Shown here in pieces: positions 43,561 through 52,561 of a DNA stretch of 64,000 nucleotides. Origin of the DNA: AC-56 sp963702195 (GTDB lineage Bacteria; Actinomycetota; Thermoleophilia; Solirubrobacterales; 70-9); contig OY969725.1 of NCBI GenBank assembly GCA_963702195.1, positions 1,178,001-1,242,000 of the forward strand. The letters run 5' to 3'. How positions within the stretch are numbered: position 1 is the first letter of the stretch; every line of letters begins with the position of its first letter. Under the pieces are notes generated by a model. That model had not been told where the DNA came from and did not search any database. It was given only the letters and a program-made list of their open reading frames with translations. Made by a program: the position numbers and the translations under genes.

Positions 43561-44937
43561 TCAGTTCACGGCTGGCGGCACGTTCGCATTGAGGTGGAAG
43601 AGGTTGCCCGGGTCGTACCGGCGCTTCACCTCGGCGAGGCGCTCGAGGGTCGCCGGCGGGTACGCGCGTCGAAGGCCCTCCTTCCCGTCGTCGCCGAGGA
43701 AGCCGACGTAGGCCGCGGGTGTGCCATTGGAGAGCGCCGTCGCCAGGCCCCTCGCCCAGGTCTCGTGCTCCGGGCCCTCCTCTGGGACCTGGTACATCGC
43801 GGCAACGTTGGCCAGCATCCTCGCTCCACGATGCCCGAACGCGGTCGCGTCGTCGGGGACGCGCGCCATCGCTCCGCCGAGGACACGGAGCTGGACGGCG
43901 GCCATCGGGGCGGTCGAGGTCTCGAGATGGTCGAGGATCGCCTCCGCCGCGTCGGGTGCGAGGAGGTCGATGAGCACGTTCGTCCCCGCGGCGCGTGCCG
44001 GCTGCGGGCCTTCGGGTCCGTCGTACATCTCCGGGTAGCGGATCGGGCGCACCATGTCGGCGAGCGGTGTTGCGAGCGCGCGGATCGGTGCGATCGCCTG
44101 CTCACCGGCCTCGACGTCACCGGCGTAGACCATGAGTGCCATGACGACGGGCTTGCCGTGCTGCTCGGCGGGGACGAACGGCAGCGGCGGAGCCTTCATG
44201 ACGTTCGCGACTATCGAGAGCTCCTCTGGCGACTCGTCTGCAGCGGCGACGAATCCCGTGATCACCTCGGGGCTCGCGGGGAGCATGAGCATCCCGCCGA
44301 CGACCTCGTCGATGGGGTGGAGCTGGAATCGCAGCCGGGTGGCGACCCCGAAGTTGCCACCGCCCCCCCGAAGGGCCCAGAAGAGATCGGCGTTGGACTC
44401 CTCGTCCACGTCGAGGAGCTCACCGTCCGCGGTGACCACCTCGGCACCGAGGAGGTCATCGATCGTGAGCCCGTTCTTCCGGACCAGGAAGCCGACGCCC
44501 CCGCTCAGGGTGATCCCGCCAATCCCGACGGTGGCCGCGTCGCCGAATCCTGTGGCTAGACCGTGCTCGCCGGTCGCCGCTGTGTAGTCGACGGCCCTCA
44601 TGCCGGTCTCTGCCCAGGCGGTGCGGCCCTCGGCGTCGATCTCCACCGCGGTCATCTGTGAGAGGTCGAGGACGATTCCGCCGTCGCAGGTCCCGTGCCC
44701 CGCGCGGCTGTGGCCGCCGCTGCGCACCGCGAGCTCGGCGCCCGTCTCTCGTGCGAGCTTGACTACGCGGGAAACGTCGGACGCATCGCGGGCGCGCACG
44801 ATCGCAGCGGGCCGGCGGTCGAACCCGGTGAAGAAGACGCCGCGCGCGTCGTCGTAGCCTGAGTCATCCGGGGCGATCACGCTTCCGTTCAGACCGGCGC
44901 GGAGGTCGGAGACCGGAATGTTGGGCGTAGTCGTCAC
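43561..44937 (-). CDS. FAD-linked oxidase (BBE/berberine-bridge-like)
   Basis: 458 residues, GTG start at 44937 with AGGAAAGGA upstream. Belongs to the PCMH-fold FAD oxidases such as 6-hydroxy-D-nicotine oxidase. The FAD domain has AVRSGGHSRAGH, whose His is the usual covalent FAD attachment site; the second attachment Cys of BBE enzymes is not evident, so attachment is probably single. Also TVGIGGITLSGGVGFL and the substrate-domain start LFWALRGGGGNFGV. The C-terminus has the BBE element RYDPGNLFHLNANV. Oxidises an unknown small molecule with O2. No signal peptide. Divergent or convergent partners give no metabolic clue. Confidence 0.87.
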   Translation of the reverse strand: MTTTPNIPVSDLRAGLNGSVIAPDDSGYDDARGVFFTGFDRRPAAIVRARDASDVSRVVKLARETGAELAVRSGGHSRAGHGTCDGGIVLDLSQMTAVEIDAEGRTAWAETGMRAVDYTAATGEHGLATGFGDAATVGIGGITLSGGVGFLVRKNGLTIDDLLGAEVVTADGELLDVDEESNADLFWALRGGGGNFGVATRLRFQLHPIDEVVGGMLMLPASPEVITGFVAAADESPEELSIVANVMKAPPLPFVPAEQHGKPVVMALMVYAGDVEAGEQAIAPIRALATPLADMVRPIRYPEMYDGPEGPQPARAAGTNVLIDLLAPDAAEAILDHLETSTAPMAAVQLRVLGGAMARVPDDATAFGHRGARMLANVAAMYQVPEEGPEHETWARGLATALSNGTPAAYVGFLGDDGKEGLRRAYPPATLERLAEVKRRYDPGNLFHLNANVPPAVN

Positions 44938-45036
44938 GTGTTTTCCTTTCCTCGAGAAGTGGATCTATACAGAAGACGCACGGGCGGCCCTAAAAGTGAC
45001 AGGGCGAAGCCACCGCCACTGACTTTCCCTGCCCGG

Positions 45037-46101
45037 TCAGCCATCGAGCTCCTCGCGGCGCCGCTCCAGGAAGCGGCGCTCGGCGTCCGAGTGGACGAGC
45101 TCGAGGGCGCGGTCGTAGGCGGCGCGAGCTTCCTCGATGTGGGTCAGCCGCCGCAGTAGCTCGGCTCGGGTGGCGTGCAGGTAGTGGTAGGTGTCGAGAT
45201 CCAGTGTGTCGGTGAGCTCGAGCGCAGCCTCGACGTCGCCGGTCTCAGCCACCGCGACCGCCCGGTTCAGCTCGACGACCGCTGAGCCCGTGCGACGGGC
45301 GAGCTCGCCGTAGAGCGCGGCGAGCTGCTCCCAGTCCTGGGGCTCCTCGCTATGCAGCGAGGCAAGGGCCGCCTGGAGCACGTAGGGGCCGCGGCCGCCG
45401 AGCGCCATCGCCCGGTCGAGCTCGGCGCGCCCCTGCTCGATCTGGTCGATGTCCCACAGCGAGCGGTCCTGGTCACATAGCGGCACGATGGCGTCCTCCG
45501 CGAACCGCGCCTCGCGGCGGGAGTCGTTGATCAGCATCAGCGCGAGCAGCCCGCGCGCCTCGGGCTCGTCGGGCATCAGCTCGCCGAGCGCGCGGCCGAG
45601 GCGGGCCGGCGGAACGCGGAATGGGATTCCGGCTGCCCGGATCTTCTTCTTGGCCCGCACCAGGCGCTTGGCCATCGTCTCCTCGGGAACCAGGAACGCC
45701 CGCGCGATCTCGTCGGTCCGCAGGCCGCCGAGGGTCCGGAGAGTCAGCGCGACCTGCGCCTCCATCGCGAGCGCCGGATGGCAGCACGTGAACAGGAGCT
45801 CGAGCCGCTCATCCGGGATCGTCGTCTCGGCAATCGTCATCTGGGCGGGCTCCGGGACGTCAAGGAGCCGAGCCTTCTCGGCGAGCGTGCGATCGCGGCG
45901 GATCCGGTCGATCGCCCGGTTGCGGGCTGTGGTCACGAGCCACGCCCGGGGATTGTCGGGCACACCCTCGCGCGGCCAGCGCTCCGCCGCGATGGCGAAC
46001 GCCTCCTGCGCGGCTTCCTCGGCGAGGTCGAAGTCGCCGAGGAAGCGGATCAGGGAGGCGAGGACACGTCCCCACTCGTCGCGGAAGACCTGCTCGAGGA
46101 T
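45037..46101 (-). CDS. ECF sigma factor of the DGPF-associated (ECF42-like) group, no canonical start codon
   Basis: About 354 residues. Sigma-70 region 2 is present (GRVLASLIRFLGDFDLAEEA, then AWLVTTARNRAIDRIRRDR) and region 4 (LRTDEIARAFLVPEETMAKRLVRAKKKI), followed by a long C-terminal extension with TPR-like repeats (YLHATRAELLRRLTHIEEARAAYDRALEL), as in ECF42. The frame has no ATG, GTG or TTG between the in-frame TGA at 46129-46131 and region 2; the first canonical codon, GTG at 45963, would delete half of region 2. An ATC at 46101 has AAGGAG eight bases upstream and would give a full-length protein. A non-AUG start, a frameshift or a base error are alternatives. Directly follows its partner DGPF gene. 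Confidence 0.82.
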   Translation of the reverse strand: MLEQVFRDEWGRVLASLIRFLGDFDLAEEAAQEAFAIAAERWPREGVPDNPRAWLVTTARNRAIDRIRRDRTLAEKARLLDVPEPAQMTIAETTIPDERLELLFTCCHPALAMEAQVALTLRTLGGLRTDEIARAFLVPEETMAKRLVRAKKKIRAAGIPFRVPPARLGRALGELMPDEPEARGLLALMLINDSRREARFAEDAIVPLCDQDRSLWDIDQIEQGRAELDRAMALGGRGPYVLQAALASLHSEEPQDWEQLAALYGELARRTGSAVVELNRAVAVAETGDVEAALELTDTLDLDTYHYLHATRAELLRRLTHIEEARAAYDRALELVHSDAERRFLERRREELDG

Positions 46102-46103
46102 CT

Positions 46104-46460
46104 CTAGATCTCCTTGAGGGGACGGATCTCAACCGCTCCGCCGAGCCGGGCGGCGGGGATCCGCGCCGCGAGCTCGATCGCCGCATCGAGGTCGTCGGCC
46201 TCGAAGAAGAGGTAGCCGCCGAGCGCCTCCTTCACGGCCACGAACGGGCCGTCGGTGGTCAGCGTCTCGCCGTCCGAGACGCGGACGGTGGTGGCCGTGG
46301 GCGGCGCCTCCATCCACTCGCCGGGGGTCACGCCGTGCGTCTGGTCGATGGCCTGGTAGCCGGCGCCGACCGCCCGACGGGCGTCCTCGGACATGGCGTC
46401 CCACTCCGGCGATCCGGGTGTCGGTGTGTCGCCGTGCTGGATCAGCAGCATGTACTTCAT
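46104..46460 (-). CDS. DGPF/YCII-domain protein partnered with the ECF sigma factor
   Basis: 118 residues, ATG at 46460 with GGAGGAAA upstream. YCII-related fold; shows the naming motif TDGPFVAVKEALGGYLFFEADDLDAAIE, which splits into DGPF and the conserved Asp region, and ends in VEIRPL. DGPF proteins are encoded next to ECF42-type sigma factors and are thought to modulate them; the mechanism is unclear. Its stop lies two bases from the presumed sigma start. Starts 109 bases from the divergent MFS gene. Confidence 0.88.
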   Translation of the reverse strand: MKYMLLIQHGDTPTPGSPEWDAMSEDARRAVGAGYQAIDQTHGVTPGEWMEAPPTATTVRVSDGETLTTDGPFVAVKEALGGYLFFEADDLDAAIELAARIPAARLGGAVEIRPLKEI

Positions 46461-46569
46461 CGTTTCCTCCTTTGGTGGAGAGTTGTAACGCCCCAGAGAC
46501 GAACGGCGGGCGGGGAAATGGACACCCATCGGGCCGGTTGCTCGATTGCCGGCCTGGCAGGATGGATAG

Positions 46570-47724
46570 ATGCGCCGGCTGCTCTTCATCGGCTCCGCCG
46601 TCGTCTTCCTCGACGTCGTGTTCTACACGGCGATCACGCCGCTGCTGCCCGCGTACGTGGACGACCTCGGCCTCTCGAAGACGTCGGCCGGCGTGCTGTC
46701 CGCCGCCTACGCCGCCGGCACTCTGGTGGCCTCATTGCCCGCGGGCTTCATGGCCGCCCGTGTCGGTCCGCGACGCACACTGATCACGGGCCTTCTGCTG
46801 CTCGGGGCGGCGAGCCTCGCGTTCGGCTTCGGGCGGCACATCGTCCTGCTCGACACGGCGCGCTTCGTGCAGGGCGTGGCGGGGGCGCTCGCCTGGTCCG
46901 GGGCCATCACGTGGCTGATCGTCACGGCGCCTGAGTCGCGGCGCGGAACCGTGATCGGCGACGTCCTGGCGATTGCGATCGCCGGGACGCTCCTCGGCCC
47001 GGCGGTCGGCGTCCTTGCGCACACGACCGGGACGAAGCCGGTGTTCTCGTCGGTCGTGGTGGTGGCAGCCATCCTGAGCGTCCTGGCCCTCAGGCTGCCG
47101 CTGCCAGGACACGGCGATCGGCTGGGCGTCCGCGAGGCCGCTGATGCAATCACGCGACGGCCGGTGCTGCAGGCGACCGGCCTCGTGATGGCGCCGTCGG
47201 TGTTCTTCGGCGTCCTCGCCGTCCTGGTTCCGTTGCGGATCCACAGCCTCGGGGGTGGGGCGGGGGTTGTCGCGGGCGGGTTCATGGCCGGCGCGGCGTT
47301 CGAGGCCGTCCTCTCCGCCTGGGTCGGCCGTGTCTCCGACCGAGTCGGGAGGCTGCGCCCCTACGTCATCGGCATGGCGATCAGCGCGGCCGGCCTGGCC
47401 GTCCTGCCGGTGAGCCACGCCCTGGGGGTGGTCGTGGCCCTGCTCGTCGTGATGTCGGTCGGGGCGGGCCTCTGCTTCACGCCGGCGCTCGCGCTCCTGA
47501 GCGATGCGGCCGAGGCAGGCGGCTTGCACCAGGGCCTGGCGGCCGGCCTGATCAACGCGGCGTGGGCAGCGGGCCAGGTCCTTGGGAGCGTCGGCGCGGG
47601 CGCGACGGCCAACGTCGCGGGCGACGCGCTGCCATGCCTGGTCGTCGCCGGCATGCTGGTGGTCGTGGCGTTCGCGGCGCGCCAAAACGGCATCGGCCGC
47701 ACAAGGTATGTTGCGCAGGCATGA
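46570..47724 (+). CDS. Major facilitator superfamily transporter
   Basis: 384 residues, ATG start, twelve TM helices. It has the MFS loop 2-3 motif in a variant form (GFMAARVGPRRTLI) and a matching segment in the second half (GRVSDRVGRLRPYV), plus TWLIVTAPESRRGTVIGD, typical of multidrug exporters of the DHA1 group. A proton-driven efflux role is likely; the substrate is unknown. Divergent from the DGPF/ECF pair and overlapping the DUF4389 gene (ATGA), so probably cotranscribed with it. Confidence 0.87.
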   Translation: MRRLLFIGSAVVFLDVVFYTAITPLLPAYVDDLGLSKTSAGVLSAAYAAGTLVASLPAGFMAARVGPRRTLITGLLLLGAASLAFGFGRHIVLLDTARFVQGVAGALAWSGAITWLIVTAPESRRGTVIGDVLAIAIAGTLLGPAVGVLAHTTGTKPVFSSVVVVAAILSVLALRLPLPGHGDRLGVREAADAITRRPVLQATGLVMAPSVFFGVLAVLVPLRIHSLGGGAGVVAGGFMAGAAFEAVLSAWVGRVSDRVGRLRPYVIGMAISAAGLAVLPVSHALGVVVALLVVMSVGAGLCFTPALALLSDAAEAGGLHQGLAAGLINAAWAAGQVLGSVGAGATANVAGDALPCLVVAGMLVVVAFAARQNGIGRTRYVAQA

Positions 47725-49043
47725 CCGAAGAACGGCCCGCGGCGCCGCCGCCATCCGAACCGCCCGCGCCGCCGCCGACCGCTGATGCGGGCCCGTCGGG
47801 CGAGCGGGCCACGATCATCGTCACGGACGATCTCGAGCGATCGCGCCTGACGGTCTTCTTCCGTCTGATCCTGGTGATCCCGCACCTGATCGTCGTCGCG
47901 CTGTTCACCGTGCTGGCGGTGGTACTCGCGATCATCAACTGGTTCTGGGCGCTCTTCACTCGCAACACCGTGGCCCACGACATGCAGTCGCGATACCTGC
48001 GCTACGCGACCCACGTCTTCGGCTACCTCAACCTCGCCGCCAATCCGTATCCGGGCTTCGAGGGGGCGCCCGGGTCCTATCCGCTCGACCCGCAGATCCC
48101 GCCGCCCGAGCCGCAGAACCGGTGGAAGACCGGCTTCCGCTCCGTCCTGATCGTTCCGGCGGCGATCGTGGCGGGCACCCTCGGCGTGACCGGCTCGAGC
48201 ACGTACTCGGGCTACTACTCGTTCGGGTTGATCACCACGGCCGCGTTCCTGGGCTGGTTCGCGATCCTGGCGAAGGGGCGGATGCCTCGCGGCCTGCGGG
48301 ATCTGGTCGTCTACTGCCTCAACTACGGGATCCAGTACTGGGCGTACCTGCTCATCGTCACCGACCGCTACCCCGACAGCGACCCGCTTGTGAGGGACTA
48401 CGGGCCCGACCCCGCCCCGGACCACCCGATCCGGATCTCCGAGGCCGCCGAGCTGCGGCGCTCGCGCCTGACGGTCTTCTTCCGGCTTCTGCTGGCGCTG
48501 CCTCACTTGGTCTGGCTGGAGCTCTGGGGGATCGCCGTCTTCTTCTCCGTGATCGCGAACTGGTTCGTGACCCTGTTCGCCGGCCGGCCGGCTGACGCGC
48601 TGCACCGCTTCAACGGCGCCTATGTCCGGTACATCACCCACGTCTTCTCCTATCTGTTTCTGGTCACCAACGAGTTCCCGGGGTTCGTGGGCGCTCCCGG
48701 CAGCTACCCCGTCGACCTCCAGATCGCGCCGCGCGAGCGCCAGAACCGGTGGAAGACGGGCTTCCGCATCATCCTCGCGTTCCCGGCTCTGCTGGTCGTG
48801 AGCGGAGTTGGGGGGCTCTTGCTCCTGGTCGGGGTCTTCGGCTGGTTCGTCGGACTGTTCCTCGGCAGGATGCCCCTCGGGCTTCGCAACCTCGGCGTCT
48901 ACGCGCTCCGCTACCACGCACAGGCCTACGGCTATCTCTGGCTGCTCACGGACCGGTACCCGTTCAGCGGGCCGTCGCTCGAGCAGCTGCCCGCTGAGCC
49001 GGCTCCGCCTCCCCGGCAGGCCCCGCCTCCCGAGCCGGCTTGA
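47721..49043 (+). CDS. Tandem DUF4389 membrane protein
   Basis: 440 residues from an ATG at 47721 that overlaps the MFS stop. A Pro-rich cytoplasmic N-terminus (1-35) and C-terminus (EPAPPPRQAPPPEPA) flank two homologous DUF4389 units (about 45-225 and 240-420). Each has SRLTVFFRL, then a TM helix, a NWF motif, RYITHVF or RYATHVF, PGF.GAPGSYP, QNRWKTGFR and a final YLL..TDRYP. The duplication is intact in both halves. DUF4389 function is unknown. It ends with a TTGA overlap to the M48 protease gene. Confidence 0.85.
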   Translation: MTEERPAAPPPSEPPAPPPTADAGPSGERATIIVTDDLERSRLTVFFRLILVIPHLIVVALFTVLAVVLAIINWFWALFTRNTVAHDMQSRYLRYATHVFGYLNLAANPYPGFEGAPGSYPLDPQIPPPEPQNRWKTGFRSVLIVPAAIVAGTLGVTGSSTYSGYYSFGLITTAAFLGWFAILAKGRMPRGLRDLVVYCLNYGIQYWAYLLIVTDRYPDSDPLVRDYGPDPAPDHPIRISEAAELRRSRLTVFFRLLLALPHLVWLELWGIAVFFSVIANWFVTLFAGRPADALHRFNGAYVRYITHVFSYLFLVTNEFPGFVGAPGSYPVDLQIAPRERQNRWKTGFRIILAFPALLVVSGVGGLLLLVGVFGWFVGLFLGRMPLGLRNLGVYALRYHAQAYGYLWLLTDRYPFSGPSLEQLPAEPAPPPRQAPPPEPA

Positions 49044-50266
49044 GCGCATCCCAGGCGGCCGTCCGCCGTGGGCTCATCGCCGCCGGAATCGCCGCGGCGG
49101 TCGCTCTCTGGATCTTCGCCTTCCTGCAGCTCTGGCAGACGAGCGTGCCCAGCGACCTTTCGCTGCCCGCGCTGGACCCGACGAGCTACTTCAGCCAGTC
49201 CCAGATCGACCGGGCCTCGAGCTACCAGACGTTCCTGAGCATCGATGCCCTGCTCGCGCTGATCGCCCAGCTCGTGGCCCTCGGGATCTATGCGATCAGG
49301 GGCCCGGGGTTCACGCGGGAGTCGGCCGCGGGGCGGATCGGAACCGGAATGCTCCTCGGGATGCTGGGGCTGGCGTTCGTGTGGTTCTCGCAGCTCCCGT
49401 TCGGCATCGCGGAGCTCTGGTGGGAGCGCAAGCACGACGTCTCGAGCCAGGGCTACGTGACGTGGATCGTCGACTACTTCCTGGCCGCGGGTGGCGAGTT
49501 CCTGTTCATCTCGCTGGCGCTGCTGATCGTGATGGCTCTCACCGGAGTGTGGAAGCGGTGGTGGTGGGTGGCGGCGGCGCCGGCGCTCGTCGCGGTGACG
49601 CTCGCCTTCGCATTCGTCCAGCCGTACCTCATTCCCGGCCAGCATGACGTCCATAACCCCGCGATCGCCGCGGACGCCCGAGAGCTGGCCCAGCAGGAGG
49701 GGATCCCGGGCACGAGGGTCACCGTCCAGGACACCCACAACCTCGGTGGCTCGCCGAACGCCGAGGCGACGGGGCTCGGCCCGACCAAGCGCGTGATCCT
49801 CTGGGACACGTTGGTGCAGCGGTTCCCCAACTCCCAGGTGCGGGTGGTCCTGGCACACGAGTTCGCTCACCTGTCGCGGGATCATCTGTGGAAGTCGTTC
49901 GGGTTCATGGTCCTGCTCGCGTTGCCCATTGCCCTTGCGGTCGCGCTCATCACTCGGCGCCGGGGTGGCCTGTACGAGCCCGCCTCGGTGCCGCTGGCGA
50001 TCTTCGTCGTCGCCGCGCTCCTGTTCGTGACGCTCCCGCTGCAGACGGCCTTCACGCGCCGGTTGGAGTCGGAGGCCGACTGGGTGGCCCTGAACACGAC
50101 CCGCGATCCGGCGGCGATGACGGGCCTGTTCGAGCGCCTCGGGAGGCTTGCACGGGCGCAGCCGAACCCGCCCGGTTGGGACCGGTTCATCTTCGGCGAC
50201 CACCCGAGCGTCATGCAGCGGATCGAGATGGCCAAGGCCTGGAAGGAGAGAACCCCCGGCCGCTAG
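49040..50266 (+). CDS. M48-family membrane metalloprotease (Ste24/HtpX-like)
   Basis: 408 residues, TTG start overlapping the upstream stop (TTGA). Zinc-binding HEFAH in VVLAHEFAHLSRDHL, third ligand Glu in LESEADWVAL, and multiple TM helices before and after the active site; the loop ADARELAQQEGIPGTRVTVQD before the motif is as in CAAX-prenyl-protease-type M48. This order (N-terminal TM domain, then protease) resembles Ste24. Likely degrades or processes membrane proteins. LemA, a frequent partner of M48 proteases, is encoded 1.7 kb downstream. Confidence 0.88.
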   Translation: MSASQAAVRRGLIAAGIAAAVALWIFAFLQLWQTSVPSDLSLPALDPTSYFSQSQIDRASSYQTFLSIDALLALIAQLVALGIYAIRGPGFTRESAAGRIGTGMLLGMLGLAFVWFSQLPFGIAELWWERKHDVSSQGYVTWIVDYFLAAGGEFLFISLALLIVMALTGVWKRWWWVAAAPALVAVTLAFAFVQPYLIPGQHDVHNPAIAADARELAQQEGIPGTRVTVQDTHNLGGSPNAEATGLGPTKRVILWDTLVQRFPNSQVRVVLAHEFAHLSRDHLWKSFGFMVLLALPIALAVALITRRRGGLYEPASVPLAIFVVAALLFVTLPLQTAFTRRLESEADWVALNTTRDPAAMTGLFERLGRLARAQPNPPGWDRFIFGDHPSVMQRIEMAKAWKERTPGR

Positions 50267-50275
50267 CTTTGAGGC

Positions 50276-50554
50276 ATGGCCCTGCGCGCCGGTCCCTACA
50301 CCTTCTCCCACGTCACCTACGACCCGCCCAGCGACGTGCTGTACGCGGCCATCGGCGCCCCGCGCCCCGGCCGCCGGGTAGAGACGCCGGAGTCCCACTT
50401 CCTGCGCTTCGACAACAGGGATCGCTTCTCGGGGATCATCTTCATGAATCCTCGAGCGCAGCTCGAGCGAGAGGGAGCCGTCTACGTGAGCCTGCCGGAG
50501 GGGGACCGGGCGCGCGTGCAGGGGATCGAGGCTTTCGTCCGCGAGCGCCCGTGA
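50276..50554 (+). CDS. DUF2283 family small protein
   Basis: 92 residues, ATG start. Matches the small DUF2283 family: VTYDPPSDVLYAAIG near the N-terminus, RFDNRDRFSGIIFMNPRAQLE in the middle split by charged residues. Such proteins are soluble and of unknown function. It follows the M48 gene by 9 bases on the same strand. Thereafter 50555-50846 holds only a doubtful short ORF. Confidence 0.72.
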   Translation: MALRAGPYTFSHVTYDPPSDVLYAAIGAPRPGRRVETPESHFLRFDNRDRFSGIIFMNPRAQLEREGAVYVSLPEGDRARVQGIEAFVRERP

Positions 50555-50594
50555 GGCTTCAGGTCGTGGCCCCGAGTGCCGATCAACGTCGCGT

Positions 50595-50777
50595 ATGACC
50601 TACGGCGGCGACGGAGTCGTCTCGGTCGGCCACGGCAACGGCCACACCCAGAAGGCGGATCTGGTCGGCCAGGACGTGCAGTTCGACCTCACGAACGCGA
50701 GGCTCGTCGTCGCAGATGTGAACGCCGACGGCTCAGCGACTGATCTCGAGCGGGCACCGGGCCCGCATCTGCCCTAG
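50595..50777 (+). CDS. Doubtful 60-residue ORF
   Basis: A short ORF whose product has GGDGVVSVGHGNGH and VADVNADGSATD, the latter resembling a calcium-loop. No signal peptide, no clear ribosome-binding site and no recognised family. It may be a degraded fragment or noise in the 292-base gap. Confidence 0.22.
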   Translation: MTYGGDGVVSVGHGNGHTQKADLVGQDVQFDLTNARLVVADVNADGSATDLERAPGPHLP

Positions 50778-50846
50778 GCGCGATCGCCCCCTCCTCGCGC
50801 GGCGCTCGTGTCACGTTTGGGGGCGCTCCGGGCGTTGTGTAGTTGG

Positions 50847-51377
50847 ATGACGGCGATGGACCAAGGCCTCCCACCGTTTCAGGCGTTCCTCGAGGATCAC
50901 CTCGATCCCGTGCGGGCATTCCTGCGCGGGATGGTTGGCCCGAACGACGCCGATGACTGCCTGCAGGAGACCTTCATCGCGGCGCTGCGCGCCTACCCGC
51001 GGGCACATGCCGGCAACCTGCGCGCCTGGGTCTTCACCATCGCCCGGCGCAAGGCGATCGACCACCAGCGCTCGCGTGCCCGGCGCGCCCAGCCGGTACC
51101 GGACGTCGAGCCGCTGGTCGATCCGGCGAACAGTGCTCCACCCGCCGACGCGGCGGGCGTCGGGATGAGCCCCAGGCACAGCGAGATCTGGGCAGCCGTC
51201 GCTGATCTGCCACCTGGGCAGCGGGCGGCGGTCGTCCTGCGCTTCGCCGTCGACCTCCGCTACCGCGAGGTGGGCGAGGCGCTCGGCACCTCGGAGGAGG
51301 GGGCTCGGCGGAACGTCCACGAGGGCTTGAAGAAGCTGCGCAGGAGCGCGGCTGAGCTGAAGGAGATGACGAGATGA
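50847..51377 (+). CDS. ECF-type RNA polymerase sigma factor
   Basis: 176 residues from the ATG at 50847 (a second at 50856). Region 2: VRAFLRGMVGPNDADDCLQETFIAALRAYP with the following RAWVFTIARRKAIDHQRSRARR. Region 4: WAAVADLPPGQRAAVVLRFAVDLRYREVGEALGTSEEGARRNVHEGLKKLR, here with linker in place of region 3. No anti-sigma gene is adjacent. It overlaps the ogt gene by ATGA, so the sigma factor and the DNA-repair enzyme are translationally coupled; it may control a DNA-alkylation or stress response. Confidence 0.9.
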   Translation: MTAMDQGLPPFQAFLEDHLDPVRAFLRGMVGPNDADDCLQETFIAALRAYPRAHAGNLRAWVFTIARRKAIDHQRSRARRAQPVPDVEPLVDPANSAPPADAAGVGMSPRHSEIWAAVADLPPGQRAAVVLRFAVDLRYREVGEALGTSEEGARRNVHEGLKKLRRSAAELKEMTR

Positions 51378-51937
51378 GCGACTTCGCCGAGCAACTGGCC
51401 ACAAGGGCGGCCGAGGAGGGCCTGCTGGACGTGGCCTACGCCACGCTGGACTCACCCATGGGAGAGCTCGTCGTCGCGTCTACGGATCGCGGCCTGGTGC
51501 GGATCGGCCTGCCCGGGCAGGAGCCCCTGGAGAGCCTCCTGGCCGAGCTGGCAGGCGGCGTCTCGCCACGGATCATGTCGTATCCCCGCCGTCTCGACGA
51601 GGCCCGGCGCGAGCTCGACCAGTACTTCGCCGGCAAGCGCGAGCGCTTCGAGCTCCCCGTCGACTGGCGACTGAGCCATCCGGGCTTTTACCGGCGCGTG
51701 CTGCGCGCGACGGCCAAGGTGCCGTTTGGCGAGGTGATCACGTACGGCCAGGCTGCAAAGCGCGCCGGAAGCCCGCGCGCGTTCCGCGCGGCTGGATCGG
51801 CGCTGGGCTCGAACCCGATCCCGATCGTGGTCCCATGCCATCGGGTCGTGCGCGCCGGCGGCGACATCGGCAACTACGGCGGCGGCCCGGAGATGAAGCG
51901 GTTCCTGCTCGGCCTCGAGCACGCGCTCTGTGACTGA
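51374..51937 (+). CDS. ogt: Methylated-DNA-protein-cysteine S-methyltransferase
   Basis: 187 residues. Suicide repair protein that removes O6-alkyl groups from guanine. The active Cys lies in PIVVPCHRVVRAGGDIGNYGGG, with the DNA-binding helix RAFRAAGSALGSNP before it and GEVITYGQAAKRAG. The N-terminal domain is an Ogt-like cap (TLDSPMGELVVASTDRGLVRIG). No Ada regulatory domain, so it is the stand-alone form. Start overlaps the sigma-factor stop (ATGA), an arrangement that suggests sigma-dependent expression. Confidence 0.93.
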   Translation: MSDFAEQLATRAAEEGLLDVAYATLDSPMGELVVASTDRGLVRIGLPGQEPLESLLAELAGGVSPRIMSYPRRLDEARRELDQYFAGKRERFELPVDWRLSHPGFYRRVLRATAKVPFGEVITYGQAAKRAGSPRAFRAAGSALGSNPIPIVVPCHRVVRAGGDIGNYGGGPEMKRFLLGLEHALCD

Positions 51938-51997
51938 AGGCTCGCCGCTCAGGAAATTTCTTGCGCTGCACGTGTCGGGCTGTAAGCTGCGCCGGGA

Positions 51998-52561
51998 ATG
52001 CTGATCGCAATCATCGTCATCGCGGTCGTGGTCATCGTGTTCGTCCTGATCGGCATCTCGGTCAACAACTCGATGATCGGGGCGCGCAACCGGGTCAACG
52101 AGTCATGGTCGGGGATCGACGTGCAGCTGAAACGGCGGCACGACCTGGTCCCGAACCTGGTGGAGACGGTCAAGGGCTACGCGACGCACGAGCGCGAGGT
52201 GTTCGAAAAGGTCACGGCGGCCCGCGCGGAGGCGACCAAGGCCCATACACCGGCCGAGTCCGCACAGAAGGAGGGCCAGCTCACCGCCGCCCTCACCGAC
52301 CTGCGGGCGGTTGCGGAGAACTATCCCGACCTCCGCGCCACGGAGAACTTCCAGAAGCTCCAGAACGAGCTGACGGAGATCGAGGACGAGATCCAGGCCT
52401 CGCGCCGGATCTACAACTCGAACGTCCAGGCCTTCAACACCAAGATCCAGGTGTTCCCGAACTCGATCATCGCCAACAACCGCGGCTTCACCGCCCGGGA
52501 GTTCTTCGAGATCGAGGACGCGGGCGACCGCGAGCCGGTCCAGGTCAGTTTCAGCAGCTAA
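51998..52561 (+). CDS. LemA family protein
   Basis: 187 residues, ATG start. One N-terminal TM helix (2-22) then an all-helical domain of the LemA family: RVNESWSGIDVQLKRRHDLVPNL, VKGYATHEREVFEKVTAARAEA, YPDLRATENFQKLQNELTEIEDEI and AFNTKIQVFPNSIIANNRGF, each a typical block. LemA proteins face the periplasm/exterior and are often encoded with M48 (HtpX) proteases. Here a M48 gene lies 1.7 kb upstream with three unrelated genes between. Confidence 0.93.
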   Translation: MLIAIIVIAVVVIVFVLIGISVNNSMIGARNRVNESWSGIDVQLKRRHDLVPNLVETVKGYATHEREVFEKVTAARAEATKAHTPAESAQKEGQLTAALTDLRAVAENYPDLRATENFQKLQNELTEIEDEIQASRRIYNSNVQAFNTKIQVFPNSIIANNRGFTAREFFEIEDAGDREPVQVSFSS

